Assembly: GCA_903944255.1 (NCBI GenBank)
Contig: CAJARE010000250.1
Location: 1-13,881 of the forward strand
DNA from: an uncultured beta proteobacterium
GTDB lineage: Bacteria > Pseudomonadota > Gammaproteobacteria > Burkholderiales > Burkholderiaceae
Reading direction: 5' to 3'
DNA: 13,881 bases
The notes beneath the pieces are model-generated. The model saw nothing but the letters and a program-made list of their open reading frames with translations, ran no database searches and was not told the DNA's origin. A program made the translations under genes and the position numbers. This document shows positions 1 to 7,185 of this stretch, piece by piece; position 1 is the stretch's first letter; each line of letters opens with the position of its first letter.

Positions 1-72
1 AAGATTTTTGTCTCATCAATTGAGCACGTCATTCGTATTCGTACCGGTGAAACCGGTGCGTCAGCACTTTAA
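1..72 (+). CDS. glnK: P-II nitrogen regulatory protein, C-terminal end (partial)
   Basis: Frame 1 reads the last 23 codons and the TAA stop (70-72) of a gene that begins before the window. The visible residues include KIFV, an IE-HVIRIRTGE stretch and GETGASAL at the end, which is the typical C-terminus of GlnB/GlnK P-II proteins. P-II proteins are trimeric sensors of 2-oxoglutarate, ATP/ADP and, through uridylylation, glutamine. The next gene is amtB, only 13 bases away, and GlnK characteristically binds and blocks AmtB, so glnK is more likely than glnB. The uridylylated T-loop and the ATP site lie outside the window. Family identity is secure; the choice of glnK over glnB is inference from the linkage. 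Confidence 0.88.
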   Translation, partial: KIFVSSIEHVIRIRTGETGASAL

Positions 73-73
73 A

Positions 74-79
74 GAGAGG
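74..79 (+). promoter_or_regulatory. Ribosome binding site that fixes the amtB start
   Basis: GAGAGG sits six bases before the ATG at 86 and starts just after the glnK stop codon. An in-frame ATG further upstream, at 8, lies inside glnK and has no comparable site. Starting at 86 also places a signal peptide at the N-terminus. Confidence 0.75.
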
Positions 80-85
80 TTCAAA

Positions 86-1567
86 ATGTTAACTTGGATG
101 AAACAACTCCTTGCTGGTGGAGCGATGGCCTTGGCTATTGGCTCAACTAGCGTGATGGTCACTTCACCAGCTTTTGCGGCGGAAGAAGCAAAGCCAGCCG
201 CTACTGCCCCAGCAGCAGCTACGGCTGCTGCAGCTGCACCTGCAGCACCTGCCGCAGTTCCTAACAAGGCTGATACAGCATGGCTATTGGTTTGTACTGC
301 TATGGTAATTTTGATGACATTGCCTGGGTTGGCTTTGTTCTACGGCGGCTTAACGCGTAGCAAAAATATCTTATCGGTATTGGTGCAATGTATGGTCGTT
401 TTCTCTTTAATTACCGTACTCTGGTCAATCTACGGATACAGCTTTGCATTCACTGAAGGTGGAGCATTTATTGGTGGTCTTGATCGATTATTCTTGGCAG
501 GCATCACGCCAGATTCAGTGGCGGCAACCTTTAGTAAAGGTGTTGTGGTTCCTGAATATGTCTTCATGGCATTCCAGGCAGCATTTGCTACGATTACTTG
601 CTGTTTGATCATTGGCTCATTTGCTGAGCGCGCTAAATTTTCTGCAATTTTGTTATTCATTATTTTGTGGTTCACATTTAGCTACTTGCCAATTGCTCAC
701 ATGGTTTGGTTCTGGCCTGGTCCTGATGACATTAAAGATGCTGCATCACTCGACGCAATTACTGCGCGTGCAGGTTGGTTATGGCAGAAGGGTGTTCTTG
801 ACTTTGCTGGTGGTACCGTTGTTCACATCAACGCTGCGATTGCTGGATTAGTTGGCTCTTATGTTGTTGGTAAGCGTCTTGGATACGGCAAAGAAGCGAT
901 GAAGCCACACAATCTGGTATTGGTCATGATTGGCGCATCTCTATTGTGGTTTGGTTGGTTTGGCTTCAATGCGGGTTCTGCTCTTGAAGCAAACGGTAGT
1001 GCTGCCTTAGCATTCGTCAACACTCTTCTCGCAACTTCAGCTGCTGTTTTGGGTTGGTCATTTGCAGAGTGGGTATTGAAGGGCAAGCCATCTATGTTGG
1101 GTGCAGCTTCAGGTTGCGTAGCAGGCTTGGTTGCAATTACTCCTGCTGCTGGTTTTGTCGGACCAATGGGCGCGCTTGTGATTGGTGTTGCTGCCGGTGT
1201 CATTTGCCTATGGGGTGTTTCTGGTCTTAAGAGAATTTTGGGCTCAGACGACAGCTTGGATGTTTTTGGTGTGCATGGCGTAGGCGGTATTTTGGGTGCC
1301 TTATTAACAGGTGTATTTGCTGATCCAGCTTTGGGCGGCACAGGCATCTGGGATTATGTAGCCAATGCAGCTAATCCTGAATACTCTATTGGCGGCCAAT
1401 TGTGGATCCAGGCTCAAGGCGTTATCACAACCTTGATCTGGTCTGGCGTTGTTTCTTTCATTGCCTTCAAATTGATCGATATGGTGATTGGTTTGCGTGT
1501 TAAGGAAGATGAAGAGCGCGAAGGCTTGGATATCAGCTCACACGGCGAATCTGCTTACGAGTCTTAA
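86..1567 (+). CDS. amtB: Ammonium transporter AmtB, with signal peptide and Ala/Pro-rich linker
   Basis: This 493-residue inner-membrane protein of the Amt/MEP/Rh family conducts ammonium into the cell. Starting at 86, residues 1-31 form a signal peptide (hydrophobic core, then AFA before AEE), as in E. coli AmtB. A linker of about 28 residues made almost only of Ala, Pro and Thr precedes the first membrane helix near residue 45. The following hydrophobic segments match the usual eleven-helix core. The twin pore histidines are visible as His247 (in a FAGGTVVHINAA context) and His397 (GVHGVGG). The MAFQAAFA and HMVWFWPG stretches match the periplasmic gate and recruitment site. The C-terminal tail (RVKEDEEREGLDI) is the part contacted by GlnK in the family. 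It follows glnK by 13 bases in one operon, which is normally switched on by nitrogen limitation; no NtrC or sigma-54 site can be seen because the promoter is outside the window. Confidence 0.95.
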   Translation: MLTWMKQLLAGGAMALAIGSTSVMVTSPAFAAEEAKPAATAPAAATAAAAAPAAPAAVPNKADTAWLLVCTAMVILMTLPGLALFYGGLTRSKNILSVLVQCMVVFSLITVLWSIYGYSFAFTEGGAFIGGLDRLFLAGITPDSVAATFSKGVVVPEYVFMAFQAAFATITCCLIIGSFAERAKFSAILLFIILWFTFSYLPIAHMVWFWPGPDDIKDAASLDAITARAGWLWQKGVLDFAGGTVVHINAAIAGLVGSYVVGKRLGYGKEAMKPHNLVLVMIGASLLWFGWFGFNAGSALEANGSAALAFVNTLLATSAAVLGWSFAEWVLKGKPSMLGAASGCVAGLVAITPAAGFVGPMGALVIGVAAGVICLWGVSGLKRILGSDDSLDVFGVHGVGGILGALLTGVFADPALGGTGIWDYVANAANPEYSIGGQLWIQAQGVITTLIWSGVVSFIAFKLIDMVIGLRVKEDEEREGLDISSHGESAYES

Positions 1568-1618
1568 TTAGTCAATTTACCCCTCACTGGGCGGCCTTGA
1601 TGCGCTGCCTGGTTTCTA

Positions 1619-1651
1619 GCGCGGGATCCCTGGATCCCGCGTCTTTCTTTT
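1619..1651 (+). terminator. Intrinsic terminator of glnK-amtB
   Basis: GCGGGATCC (1621-1629) and GGATCCCGC (1632-1640) are perfect inverted repeats separated by CT, with two more pairs possible outside (C-G, then G-T). In RNA the innermost pairs would open to give a loop of about four bases. A U-rich run (TCTTTCTTTT) follows at 1642-1651. It lies about 50 bases after the amtB stop and directly before the gshA promoter. Confidence 0.88.
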
Positions 1652-1659
1652 AATAATCT

Positions 1660-1665
1660 TACAAT
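1660..1665 (+). promoter_or_regulatory. Candidate -10 box of the gshA operon (leaderless start)
   Basis: TACAAT matches TATAAT at five of six positions and ends exactly six bases before the gshA ATG at 1672. No Shine-Dalgarno sequence is present. The expected -35 position falls in the stem of the preceding terminator and has no good TTGACA match. A start of transcription at about 1672 would give an mRNA without a leader. Confidence 0.5.
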
Positions 1666-1671
1666 GGTGAA

Positions 1672-2970
1672 ATGGTCCCACATCTCATCACCGCCCTTAG
1701 TGGCCCCTTGCTCGAATTAGAGTCCAAGGTACTAGAAGCAACTCCCACAATCGAACGCTGGTTTCGGCTGGAATGGCAAGAGCATACCCCGCCCTTTTAT
1801 TGCTCGGTAGACCTCCGAAATTCTGGGTTTAAGCTAGCCCCTGTAGATACCAATTTATTCCCTGGGGGCTTTAATAATCTTTCTCCCCAAATGCTCCCTT
1901 TGGCTGTGCAAGCAGCAATGGCTGCAATTGAGAAGATTTGTCCCGAAGCAAAAAATTTATTACTGATACCTGAGCGCCATACTCGCAATACTTTTTATTT
2001 ACAAAATATTGCGCGCTTGGCTTCAATCTTGCGTCAAGCTGGCTTGAATGTTCGCCTTGGTACTTTTTCTGAGGAAATCAAAAAGCCTACTTGGATTGAA
2101 TTGCCTGAAGGCAATCGATTATTGCTAGAGCCTTTATCTCGTCTCGGCTTGAAAAAGCAGCGTTTAGGATTAAAAGATTTTGATCCTTGCTCTATTTTGT
2201 TGAATAACGATTTATCTGCCGGCATTCCTCCTATTTTGGAAAATATTCATGAGCAATATTTATTACCAGGATTGCACGCTGGCTGGCATATGCGCCGTAA
2301 GTCTAATCACTTTGCTGCTTATGAAGAAGTCGCTAAGAAGTTTGCCAAGGTAGTCGATATTGATCCGTGGATGATTAATCCTTACTTCACCCATTGCACA
2401 AATGTAAATTTCCATGAGCGTAAGGGCGAGGATGAGCTTCAGGCTGCAGTCGAGCAAATCTTAAAGAAGACCGCTAAGAAATATCGTGAGTATGGAATTA
2501 AGGATAAGCCTTATGTTGTAGTCAAGGCCGATGCTGGAACCTATGGCATGGGCATCATGGTGGTTAATGATCCTTCGCAACTAAAAGACTTGAATCGTAA
2601 AGACCGCAACAAGATGAGCGTGGTGAAGGAGGGTCTAGAAGTAAGCGATGTTCTGATTCAAGAAGGGGTCTATACCTTTGAAAAGGTAAATGAGGCGGTT
2701 GCTGAGCCAGTTGTATACATGATTGATCGTTATGTCATTGGTGGCTTTTATCGAGTGCATACTGATCGCGGCCCCAATGAAAATCTAAATGCTCCGGGTA
2801 TGCATTTTGTACCCTTGGCTTTTGAGCAGAACTCTATGCCTGATTTAAGCGCCAAACCGGGCAGTGCAGCGCCAAACCGTTTTTATTTATATGGCGTTGT
2901 TGCCCGTCTAGCATTATTGGCTGCATCTCTAGAGCTTGAGCGCACGGATCCTGATGCTGAACCTGCTTAA
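1672..2970 (+). CDS. gshA: Glutamate-cysteine ligase, proteobacterial (ferrooxidans-type) family
   Basis: This protein of 432 residues catalyses the first, rate-limiting step of glutathione synthesis: ATP-dependent joining of glutamate and cysteine to gamma-glutamylcysteine in the cytoplasm. It belongs to the GshA type found in many betaproteobacteria and acidithiobacilli, which differs from E. coli GshA. Conserved stretches are DLRNSGFKLAPVDTNLFPGG (residues 47-66) near the N-terminus, the basic, aromatic WHMRRKSNHF (205-214), and a glycine-rich VVKADAGTYGMG (283-294) that resembles an ATP-grasp nucleotide loop. The start at 1672 is preferred because a -10-like TACAAT ends six bases upstream; there is no ribosome binding site. 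An out-of-frame ATG at 1664 would be excluded from a leaderless mRNA. gshB follows after 28 bases and completes the pathway. Identification is from recognised motifs and this gene pairing. Confidence 0.92.
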   Translation: MVPHLITALSGPLLELESKVLEATPTIERWFRLEWQEHTPPFYCSVDLRNSGFKLAPVDTNLFPGGFNNLSPQMLPLAVQAAMAAIEKICPEAKNLLLIPERHTRNTFYLQNIARLASILRQAGLNVRLGTFSEEIKKPTWIELPEGNRLLLEPLSRLGLKKQRLGLKDFDPCSILLNNDLSAGIPPILENIHEQYLLPGLHAGWHMRRKSNHFAAYEEVAKKFAKVVDIDPWMINPYFTHCTNVNFHERKGEDELQAAVEQILKKTAKKYREYGIKDKPYVVVKADAGTYGMGIMVVNDPSQLKDLNRKDRNKMSVVKEGLEVSDVLIQEGVYTFEKVNEAVAEPVVYMIDRYVIGGFYRVHTDRGPNENLNAPGMHFVPLAFEQNSMPDLSAKPGSAAPNRFYLYGVVARLALLAASLELERTDPDAEPA

Positions 2971-2998
2971 TGTAAAGCAAATCTTTCAATAGGCCTTT

Positions 2999-3940
2999 AT
3001 GGATTTTTTATTCATTGCTGATCCTCTGGAGTCATTTAAGATTCATAAGGACTCAACACTTGCGATGATGCGGGTAGCTCAGGGCGCTGGTCATCGATTA
3101 TGGTTTTGTGAGAGTCGTAATCTTTTATGGAAAGATAGTCTGGTGATTGCAGATTGCCAGACACTAGTGATTAAGCCTAGTTCAACGTCTTGGTTTGAGT
3201 TGGGGAATCTCGAAAGTCGTGCTTTAAATACTTTTGCTGCAGTCATGATGCGTACTGACCCACCATTTGATATTGAGTATCTCAATTGCACTTGGCTTTT
3301 ATCTGCAGCAGAGCGTCAGGGAGCAAAAGTATTTAACAATCCATCAGCAGTTCGCGAGCACTCTGAAAAAATTTCTATTACTGAATTTTCAAAGTTAATT
3401 CCTCCTACTTTGATTACACGAGAATTAAGTGCTGTAGAAGATTTTCATCAGCAGCATCGAGATATTGTGATTAAACCCTTGGATGGTATGGGCGGTATGG
3501 GTGTTTTTAGGGTGGGCTCTGATGGGCTTAATTTGGCTAGTATTGTTGAAACCTTAGGGCAGAATGGCTCTAGAACCCTGATGGCACAAAAATTTTTACC
3601 AGAGATTGCTCAAGGTGATAAGCGCGTATTGTTAATTGGTGGCGAAGTGGTACCTTTTGCTTTAGCCCGGATTCCTCAGGGCACGGAGATCAGAGGAAAT
3701 TTAGCGGCAGGTGGTAAAGGTGTTGCGATGCCCTTAAGTGATGCGGAGAATAAGATTGCGCAAGATCTTGCTCCGATACTCAATGCACGTGGATTATTTT
3801 TGGTGGGACTAGACTTGATCGGTGCCTACCTTACTGAAATCAATGTCACGAGCCCCACTTGTTTTGTAGAAATTACCGATCAAAGCGGATTTGATGTTCC
3901 CCAGTTTTGGCTTAATCAGCTTGAGAAAGCATTGTCATAA
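2999..3940 (+). CDS. gshB: Glutathione synthetase
   Basis: This 313-residue ATP-grasp enzyme adds glycine to gamma-glutamylcysteine to make glutathione in the cytoplasm; the length is close to E. coli GshB (316). Visible family signatures are MRTDPPFD (residues 84-91), the nucleotide-binding glycine-rich loop KPLDGMGGMG (159-168), and EINVTSPT (280-287), which contributes metal and substrate contacts. The ATG at 2999 has only a weak AGG five bases upstream, so translation may partly depend on ribosomes arriving from gshA, 28 bases before. The stop is one base from the next start (EIIA at 3942), which indicates translational coupling with the phosphotransferase genes. Confidence 0.96.
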   Translation: MDFLFIADPLESFKIHKDSTLAMMRVAQGAGHRLWFCESRNLLWKDSLVIADCQTLVIKPSSTSWFELGNLESRALNTFAAVMMRTDPPFDIEYLNCTWLLSAAERQGAKVFNNPSAVREHSEKISITEFSKLIPPTLITRELSAVEDFHQQHRDIVIKPLDGMGGMGVFRVGSDGLNLASIVETLGQNGSRTLMAQKFLPEIAQGDKRVLLIGGEVVPFALARIPQGTEIRGNLAAGGKGVAMPLSDAENKIAQDLAPILNARGLFLVGLDLIGAYLTEINVTSPTCFVEITDQSGFDVPQFWLNQLEKALS

Positions 3941-3941
3941 G

Positions 3942-4367
3942 ATGACCGGTATCTTAATTGTTGCCCATACACCTGTTGCCAGTGCAATGCTTGGATTTGC
4001 CGAGCATGCTTTTGGTGTCTTGCCTGAACGTGTTCGCGCAGTTGATATTCCTCCCTACGAAGATATCAAAGTAAGTTTTGAGCGCGTTCTTGAGGCAGCT
4101 AAAGGGGTTAATAGTGGTAATGGCATATTAGTTTTAACTGATGTGATGGGAGCAACTCCCGCAAACGTAGCATCAAAATTAGATGTTCCTGGACTGAGTG
4201 CCCAATTGGGTAATGTCATTGTATTAACAGGCCTTAATCTGCCAATGTTGATGCGCTGTATTACGCATCGCGGCGAAGGCCTTGAACAATTAGCAGCCAA
4301 AGCGCTTCAAGGTGGCCAGAATGGAATTTTGCGGCTTGGAAGCAAAGTAAGCGAAAAAAATGAATGA
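3942..4367 (+). CDS. PTS EIIA component, mannose (ManX) type
   Basis: This 141-residue cytoplasmic phosphocarrier domain resembles EIIA of the mannose family. In that family phospho-HPr passes phosphate to a histidine near the N-terminus, here His9 in ILIVAHTPVASAML. LVLTDVMGATPANVASKL, around residues 62-79, is the conserved loop next to the active site. The protein is a free EIIA: no IIB, IIC or IID domain is fused or encoded nearby, so a regulatory role is more likely than sugar uptake, though a partner could lie elsewhere. The start at 3942 is chosen because it lies one base after the gshB stop and brings the active histidine to its usual place; a start at 3891 would run deep into gshB. 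ptsH and ptsI follow. Confidence 0.9.
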   Translation: MTGILIVAHTPVASAMLGFAEHAFGVLPERVRAVDIPPYEDIKVSFERVLEAAKGVNSGNGILVLTDVMGATPANVASKLDVPGLSAQLGNVIVLTGLNLPMLMRCITHRGEGLEQLAAKALQGGQNGILRLGSKVSEKNE

Positions 4368-4378
4368 AATAAATACTT

Positions 4379-4648
4379 ATGCCCGTTACAGAAATAGAAA
4401 TTATTAATAAATTAGGCTTACATGCGCGGGCTTCAGCCAAGCTCTCCCAACTTGCCGCTCAATATCCATGTGAAATATTGTTGTCACGGAACGGGCGTCA
4501 AATCAATGCTAAGAGCATTATGGGTGTCATGATGCTCGCTGCTGGAATGGGTAGCAAAGTAACGCTTGAGACGGTTGGTGATCAAGCAGATGAAGCCATG
4601 ACAGCATTGACGGAATTGATTAATAACCGCTTTGGTGAAGGCGAGTAG
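4379..4648 (+). CDS. ptsH: Phosphocarrier protein HPr
   Basis: This 89-residue HPr accepts phosphate from enzyme I and passes it to EIIA proteins. The phosphorylated histidine is exactly at residue 15 in LGLHARAS, and Ser46 lies in NAKSIMGVMML, the regulatory serine phosphorylated by HPr kinase in organisms that have HprK. Both sites are therefore intact. C-terminal residues (DEAMTALTELINNRFGEGE) form the last HPr helix. It starts 11 bases after the EIIA gene and ends 5 bases before ptsI. No good ribosome binding site is seen, which suggests coupling to upstream translation. HprK is not in this window, so whether Ser46 is used is unknown. Confidence 0.96.
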   Translation: MPVTEIEIINKLGLHARASAKLSQLAAQYPCEILLSRNGRQINAKSIMGVMMLAAGMGSKVTLETVGDQADEAMTALTELINNRFGEGE

Positions 4649-4653
4649 TAAAG

Positions 4654-6405
4654 ATGACTTTTTCTCTACATGGAATTCCAGTATCAAAAGGCATTGCCAT
4701 TGGCAAGGCGGTACTGATTTCGCGTGCAGCTTTAGAGGTAAGTCATTATTTAGTTGAGTCTGGCAAAGAAGCGGTCGAGGCACAAAAATTATTAGATGCT
4801 TTTGATCAAGTTCGACAAGAGCTCGAACAATTGCGATTGGGATTGCCAAAAGATGCGCCTCCAGAGATGGCAGCCTTTTTAGATGTGCACAGCATGATTT
4901 TGGCTGATCCAGCTTTGGCTGAGAAGCCAATTCATCTGATCCGTACGCAAAGATTAAATGCAGCATGGGCATTAACTACAGAGCTAAATGATCTACTCGA
5001 GCAATTCTCTGAAATTGAAGATCCCTACTTAAAAGAGCGTGCAAACGATATACGTCAGGTAGCAGAAAGGGTGATTAAGGCTCTCAATTCTCAAAAGAAA
5101 GATACCTTAGAGAATGCCGCCCTTTTATCGCCTAGTGATGTAGGTGTTGATTCAATTATTGTGGCGCATGATATTGCGCCACACGATATGTTGCGCTTCA
5201 AGGAGCATGCCTTCACTGGCTTTGTAACTGATCTGGGAGGCAAGACTTCCCATACCGCCATTGTGGCTCGCAGCATGGAAATTCCTGCAGTGGTGGGTGT
5301 GCGCCATGCTAGTGAGATGATTCGTCATGGGGATTGGTTGGTATTAGATGGTGAGCGTGGCGTAGTAGTTATTGCCCCTGATGAGCAGTTGTTGGCAGAG
5401 TATCGAAAGCTACAAACTCTAGCCAGTAAAGAGGCACGCAAGCTTCAGCAACTTAAGCACTCTAGAACGGCTACAGCTGACGGCGTTGATATTGAATTAT
5501 TTGCCAATATTGAATTACCAGAAGATGCTAATCAGGCAGTAGCGCTTGGTGCAGTTGGGGTGGGGCTGTTTAGGTCTGAGTTCTTATTTATGGATCGTAA
5601 ACAAGCTCTGCCAAATGAGGATCAACAGTACGTAGAATATCGTCGAGTGGTTGATTTAATGCATGGCCTACCAATCAATATTAGAACAATTGATGTAGGC
5701 GCGGATAAAGCCCTGGGCGCTGGTTTTGATGGCTCTCAAACGGGCACTTCACCCTTGGGATTGCGAGCGATTCGCTGGTCATTAACTGAACCAGAAATTT
5801 TCTTGACTCAGTTGCGGGCTATCTTAAGAGCATCGGCTTATGGGCAAGCACGCATCATGATTCCAATGTTGGCCCATGCCAAAGAGATTGATGAAACATT
5901 TCGTCTAATAGAAAAAGCAAAGCAGCAACTCCATCAACGTGGTCAAGCTTTCAATCCCAATATTCAAGTTGGTGCCATGATTGAAATTCCTGCAGCTGCT
6001 TTAGTGCTGCCATTATTTATTAATCGCTTTGATTTTCTGTCTATTGGTACTAATGATCTGATTCAGTACACTTTGGCTATTGATCGTGCAGATAATGCGG
6101 TGGCGCATTTATATGATCCACTGCATCCTGCCATCCTGCTTTTGCTCGATAGCATTATTAGTCAGGCAAAACGCGCCAATATTCCCATTGCCGTTTGTGG
6201 CGAAATGGCTGGGGATCCCACGCTGACGAAGCTCTTGCTGGCTTTGGGTTTAACTGATTTTTCTATGCACTTCAGTCAGTTGTTGCTGGTAAAACGTGAG
6301 ATATTGAAGGCAAACGTAGGTCTCTTAAAGGCGCGTATCTCTAGAGTTTTGAAAGCGTATGAGCCAGAGGACCAGGCTAAAGCGCTAGAGCGTTTATTCT
6401 CATAA
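4654..6405 (+). CDS. ptsI: Phosphoenolpyruvate-protein phosphotransferase (PTS enzyme I)
   Basis: This 583-residue cytoplasmic enzyme takes phosphate from phosphoenolpyruvate and gives it to HPr; E. coli enzyme I has 575. Order of domains: the HPr-binding N-terminal region, the swivelling phosphohistidine domain with His200 in GGKTSHTAIVARS, and the C-terminal TIM barrel that binds phosphoenolpyruvate. In the barrel, FLSIGTNDLIQYT and Cys515 in VCGEMAGDPT are conserved catalytic features. All key residues are present, so the protein should be active. Spacing to ptsH is five bases, and it is the last gene of the gshA operon. Its stop lies two bases from the end of the opposing moeB gene, leaving no room for a separate terminator. 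Confidence 0.97.
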   Translation: MTFSLHGIPVSKGIAIGKAVLISRAALEVSHYLVESGKEAVEAQKLLDAFDQVRQELEQLRLGLPKDAPPEMAAFLDVHSMILADPALAEKPIHLIRTQRLNAAWALTTELNDLLEQFSEIEDPYLKERANDIRQVAERVIKALNSQKKDTLENAALLSPSDVGVDSIIVAHDIAPHDMLRFKEHAFTGFVTDLGGKTSHTAIVARSMEIPAVVGVRHASEMIRHGDWLVLDGERGVVVIAPDEQLLAEYRKLQTLASKEARKLQQLKHSRTATADGVDIELFANIELPEDANQAVALGAVGVGLFRSEFLFMDRKQALPNEDQQYVEYRRVVDLMHGLPINIRTIDVGADKALGAGFDGSQTGTSPLGLRAIRWSLTEPEIFLTQLRAILRASAYGQARIMIPMLAHAKEIDETFRLIEKAKQQLHQRGQAFNPNIQVGAMIEIPAAALVLPLFINRFDFLSIGTNDLIQYTLAIDRADNAVAHLYDPLHPAILLLLDSIISQAKRANIPIAVCGEMAGDPTLTKLLLALGLTDFSMHFSQLLLVKREILKANVGLLKARISRVLKAYEPEDQAKALERLFS

Positions 6406-6419
6406 CGCTAGCGCGTTTT
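6404..6419. terminator. Weak hairpin between convergent ptsI and moeB
   Basis: AACGC (6404-6408) pairs with GCGTT (6413-6417) around a four-base loop, followed by TT and then A. The element overlaps both stop codons. The stem is only five base pairs and the T run is short on the plus strand and poor on the minus strand, so it would be an inefficient terminator at best. Confidence 0.25.
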
Positions 6420-7160
6420 ACCGCATACCGGACAATCGGGGTTGCGGGAAATTCGGATTTCATCAATTTGGGTACTGCGTCCGTTCCAGAGCAGCATGCG
6501 GCCGACGAGAGGCTCTCCAAAACCAATTAAGACTTGCAGAGCTTGTGCTGCTTGCATCGCACCAATAATGCCAACGAGTGGAGAAAAGATGCCCATGCTG
6601 GCGCAACTGACTTCTTCAAAAGATTCCTCAGGAGAGAAAATGCAGGCGTAGCATGGTGAAGCTGATGTGCGGGGATCAAATACGCTGATTTGGCCATCGA
6701 AACGTAAAGCAGAACCAGATACTAGTGGGGTCAAGTGCTTTACACAGCTTGCATTAATTAAATGACGCGTAGAAAAATTATCGGTGCAATCCAAAACAAT
6801 ATCAACGCCGGGTAAAAGTTCATCAAGTAGTTGTGTTGTAGCTCTAGCTTCAATAGTGTCAATTTGAATACTGGAGTTCAGTCTGTGCAAAAATTCTTTT
6901 CCAGAAGCTACCTTACTTTTGCCAATATTATTTTCAGCATGCATGATTTGACGCTGTAAATTGGTCAGTTCCACTTGGTCGTGATCTATGAGGGTAATAT
7001 GGCCGACCCCAGCAGCCGCCAGATATGGGGCTGCTGCGCTGCCCAGCCCACCTGCTCCTATCACTAGAGCATGTGACTGTAGCAGCTTTTCTTGACCTGC
7101 TACATCAATCTCTTCAAGCAGTAGGTGTCTCGAGTAACGAAGTAACTGCTGGTCATTCAT
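6408..7160 (-). CDS. moeB: ThiF/MoeB-family adenylyltransferase (E1-like)
   Basis: This 250-residue E1-like enzyme adenylates the C-terminal glycine of a small ubiquitin-fold sulfur carrier (MoaD for molybdopterin, or ThiS for thiamine). Visible features are the nucleotide loop GAGGLG (35-40), LTNLQRQ with the family arginine (65-71), DCTDNFSTR (124-132), Cys186 in a SCASMG context, and four zinc ligands in two CxxC pairs (Cys170/173 and Cys243/246). The start at 7160 gives MNDQQLLRYSRHLLL, the usual beginning of MoeB proteins; an in-frame TTG at 7172 is less likely. No moa or thi gene is nearby, so the MoaD or ThiS partner cannot be decided here. It is the last gene of the gpmA-ctpA-moeB operon, 25 bases after ctpA. 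Confidence 0.92.
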   Translation of the reverse strand: MNDQQLLRYSRHLLLEEIDVAGQEKLLQSHALVIGAGGLGSAAAPYLAAAGVGHITLIDHDQVELTNLQRQIMHAENNIGKSKVASGKEFLHRLNSSIQIDTIEARATTQLLDELLPGVDIVLDCTDNFSTRHLINASCVKHLTPLVSGSALRFDGQISVFDPRTSASPCYACIFSPEESFEEVSCASMGIFSPLVGIIGAMQAAQALQVLIGFGEPLVGRMLLWNGRSTQIDEIRISRNPDCPVCGKTR

Positions 7161-7185
7161 CTGCAGGTTCAAGGTCTATTCGAAA

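Noticed and set aside
859..1347. A 162-codon open frame on the minus strand inside amtB.
   Set aside because: It is antisense to a strongly conserved membrane protein, is Pro/Thr/Ala-rich as expected from the complement of Gly/Val/Leu codons, and has no recognisable domain.
1619..1651. The GGATCC-containing inverted repeat as a regulator site or mobile-element end.
   Set aside because: Its position after a stop codon, GC-rich stem and T-rich tail are fully explained by an intrinsic terminator.
4484..4972. A 162-codon open frame on the minus strand across ptsH and ptsI.
   Set aside because: It spans two well-identified genes on the other strand and shows no family motif or ribosome binding site.
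7160..7172. A TTG start for moeB four codons upstream of the ATG.
   Set aside because: ATG 7160 gives the standard MoeB N-terminus; TTG is a rare start and adds nothing conserved.
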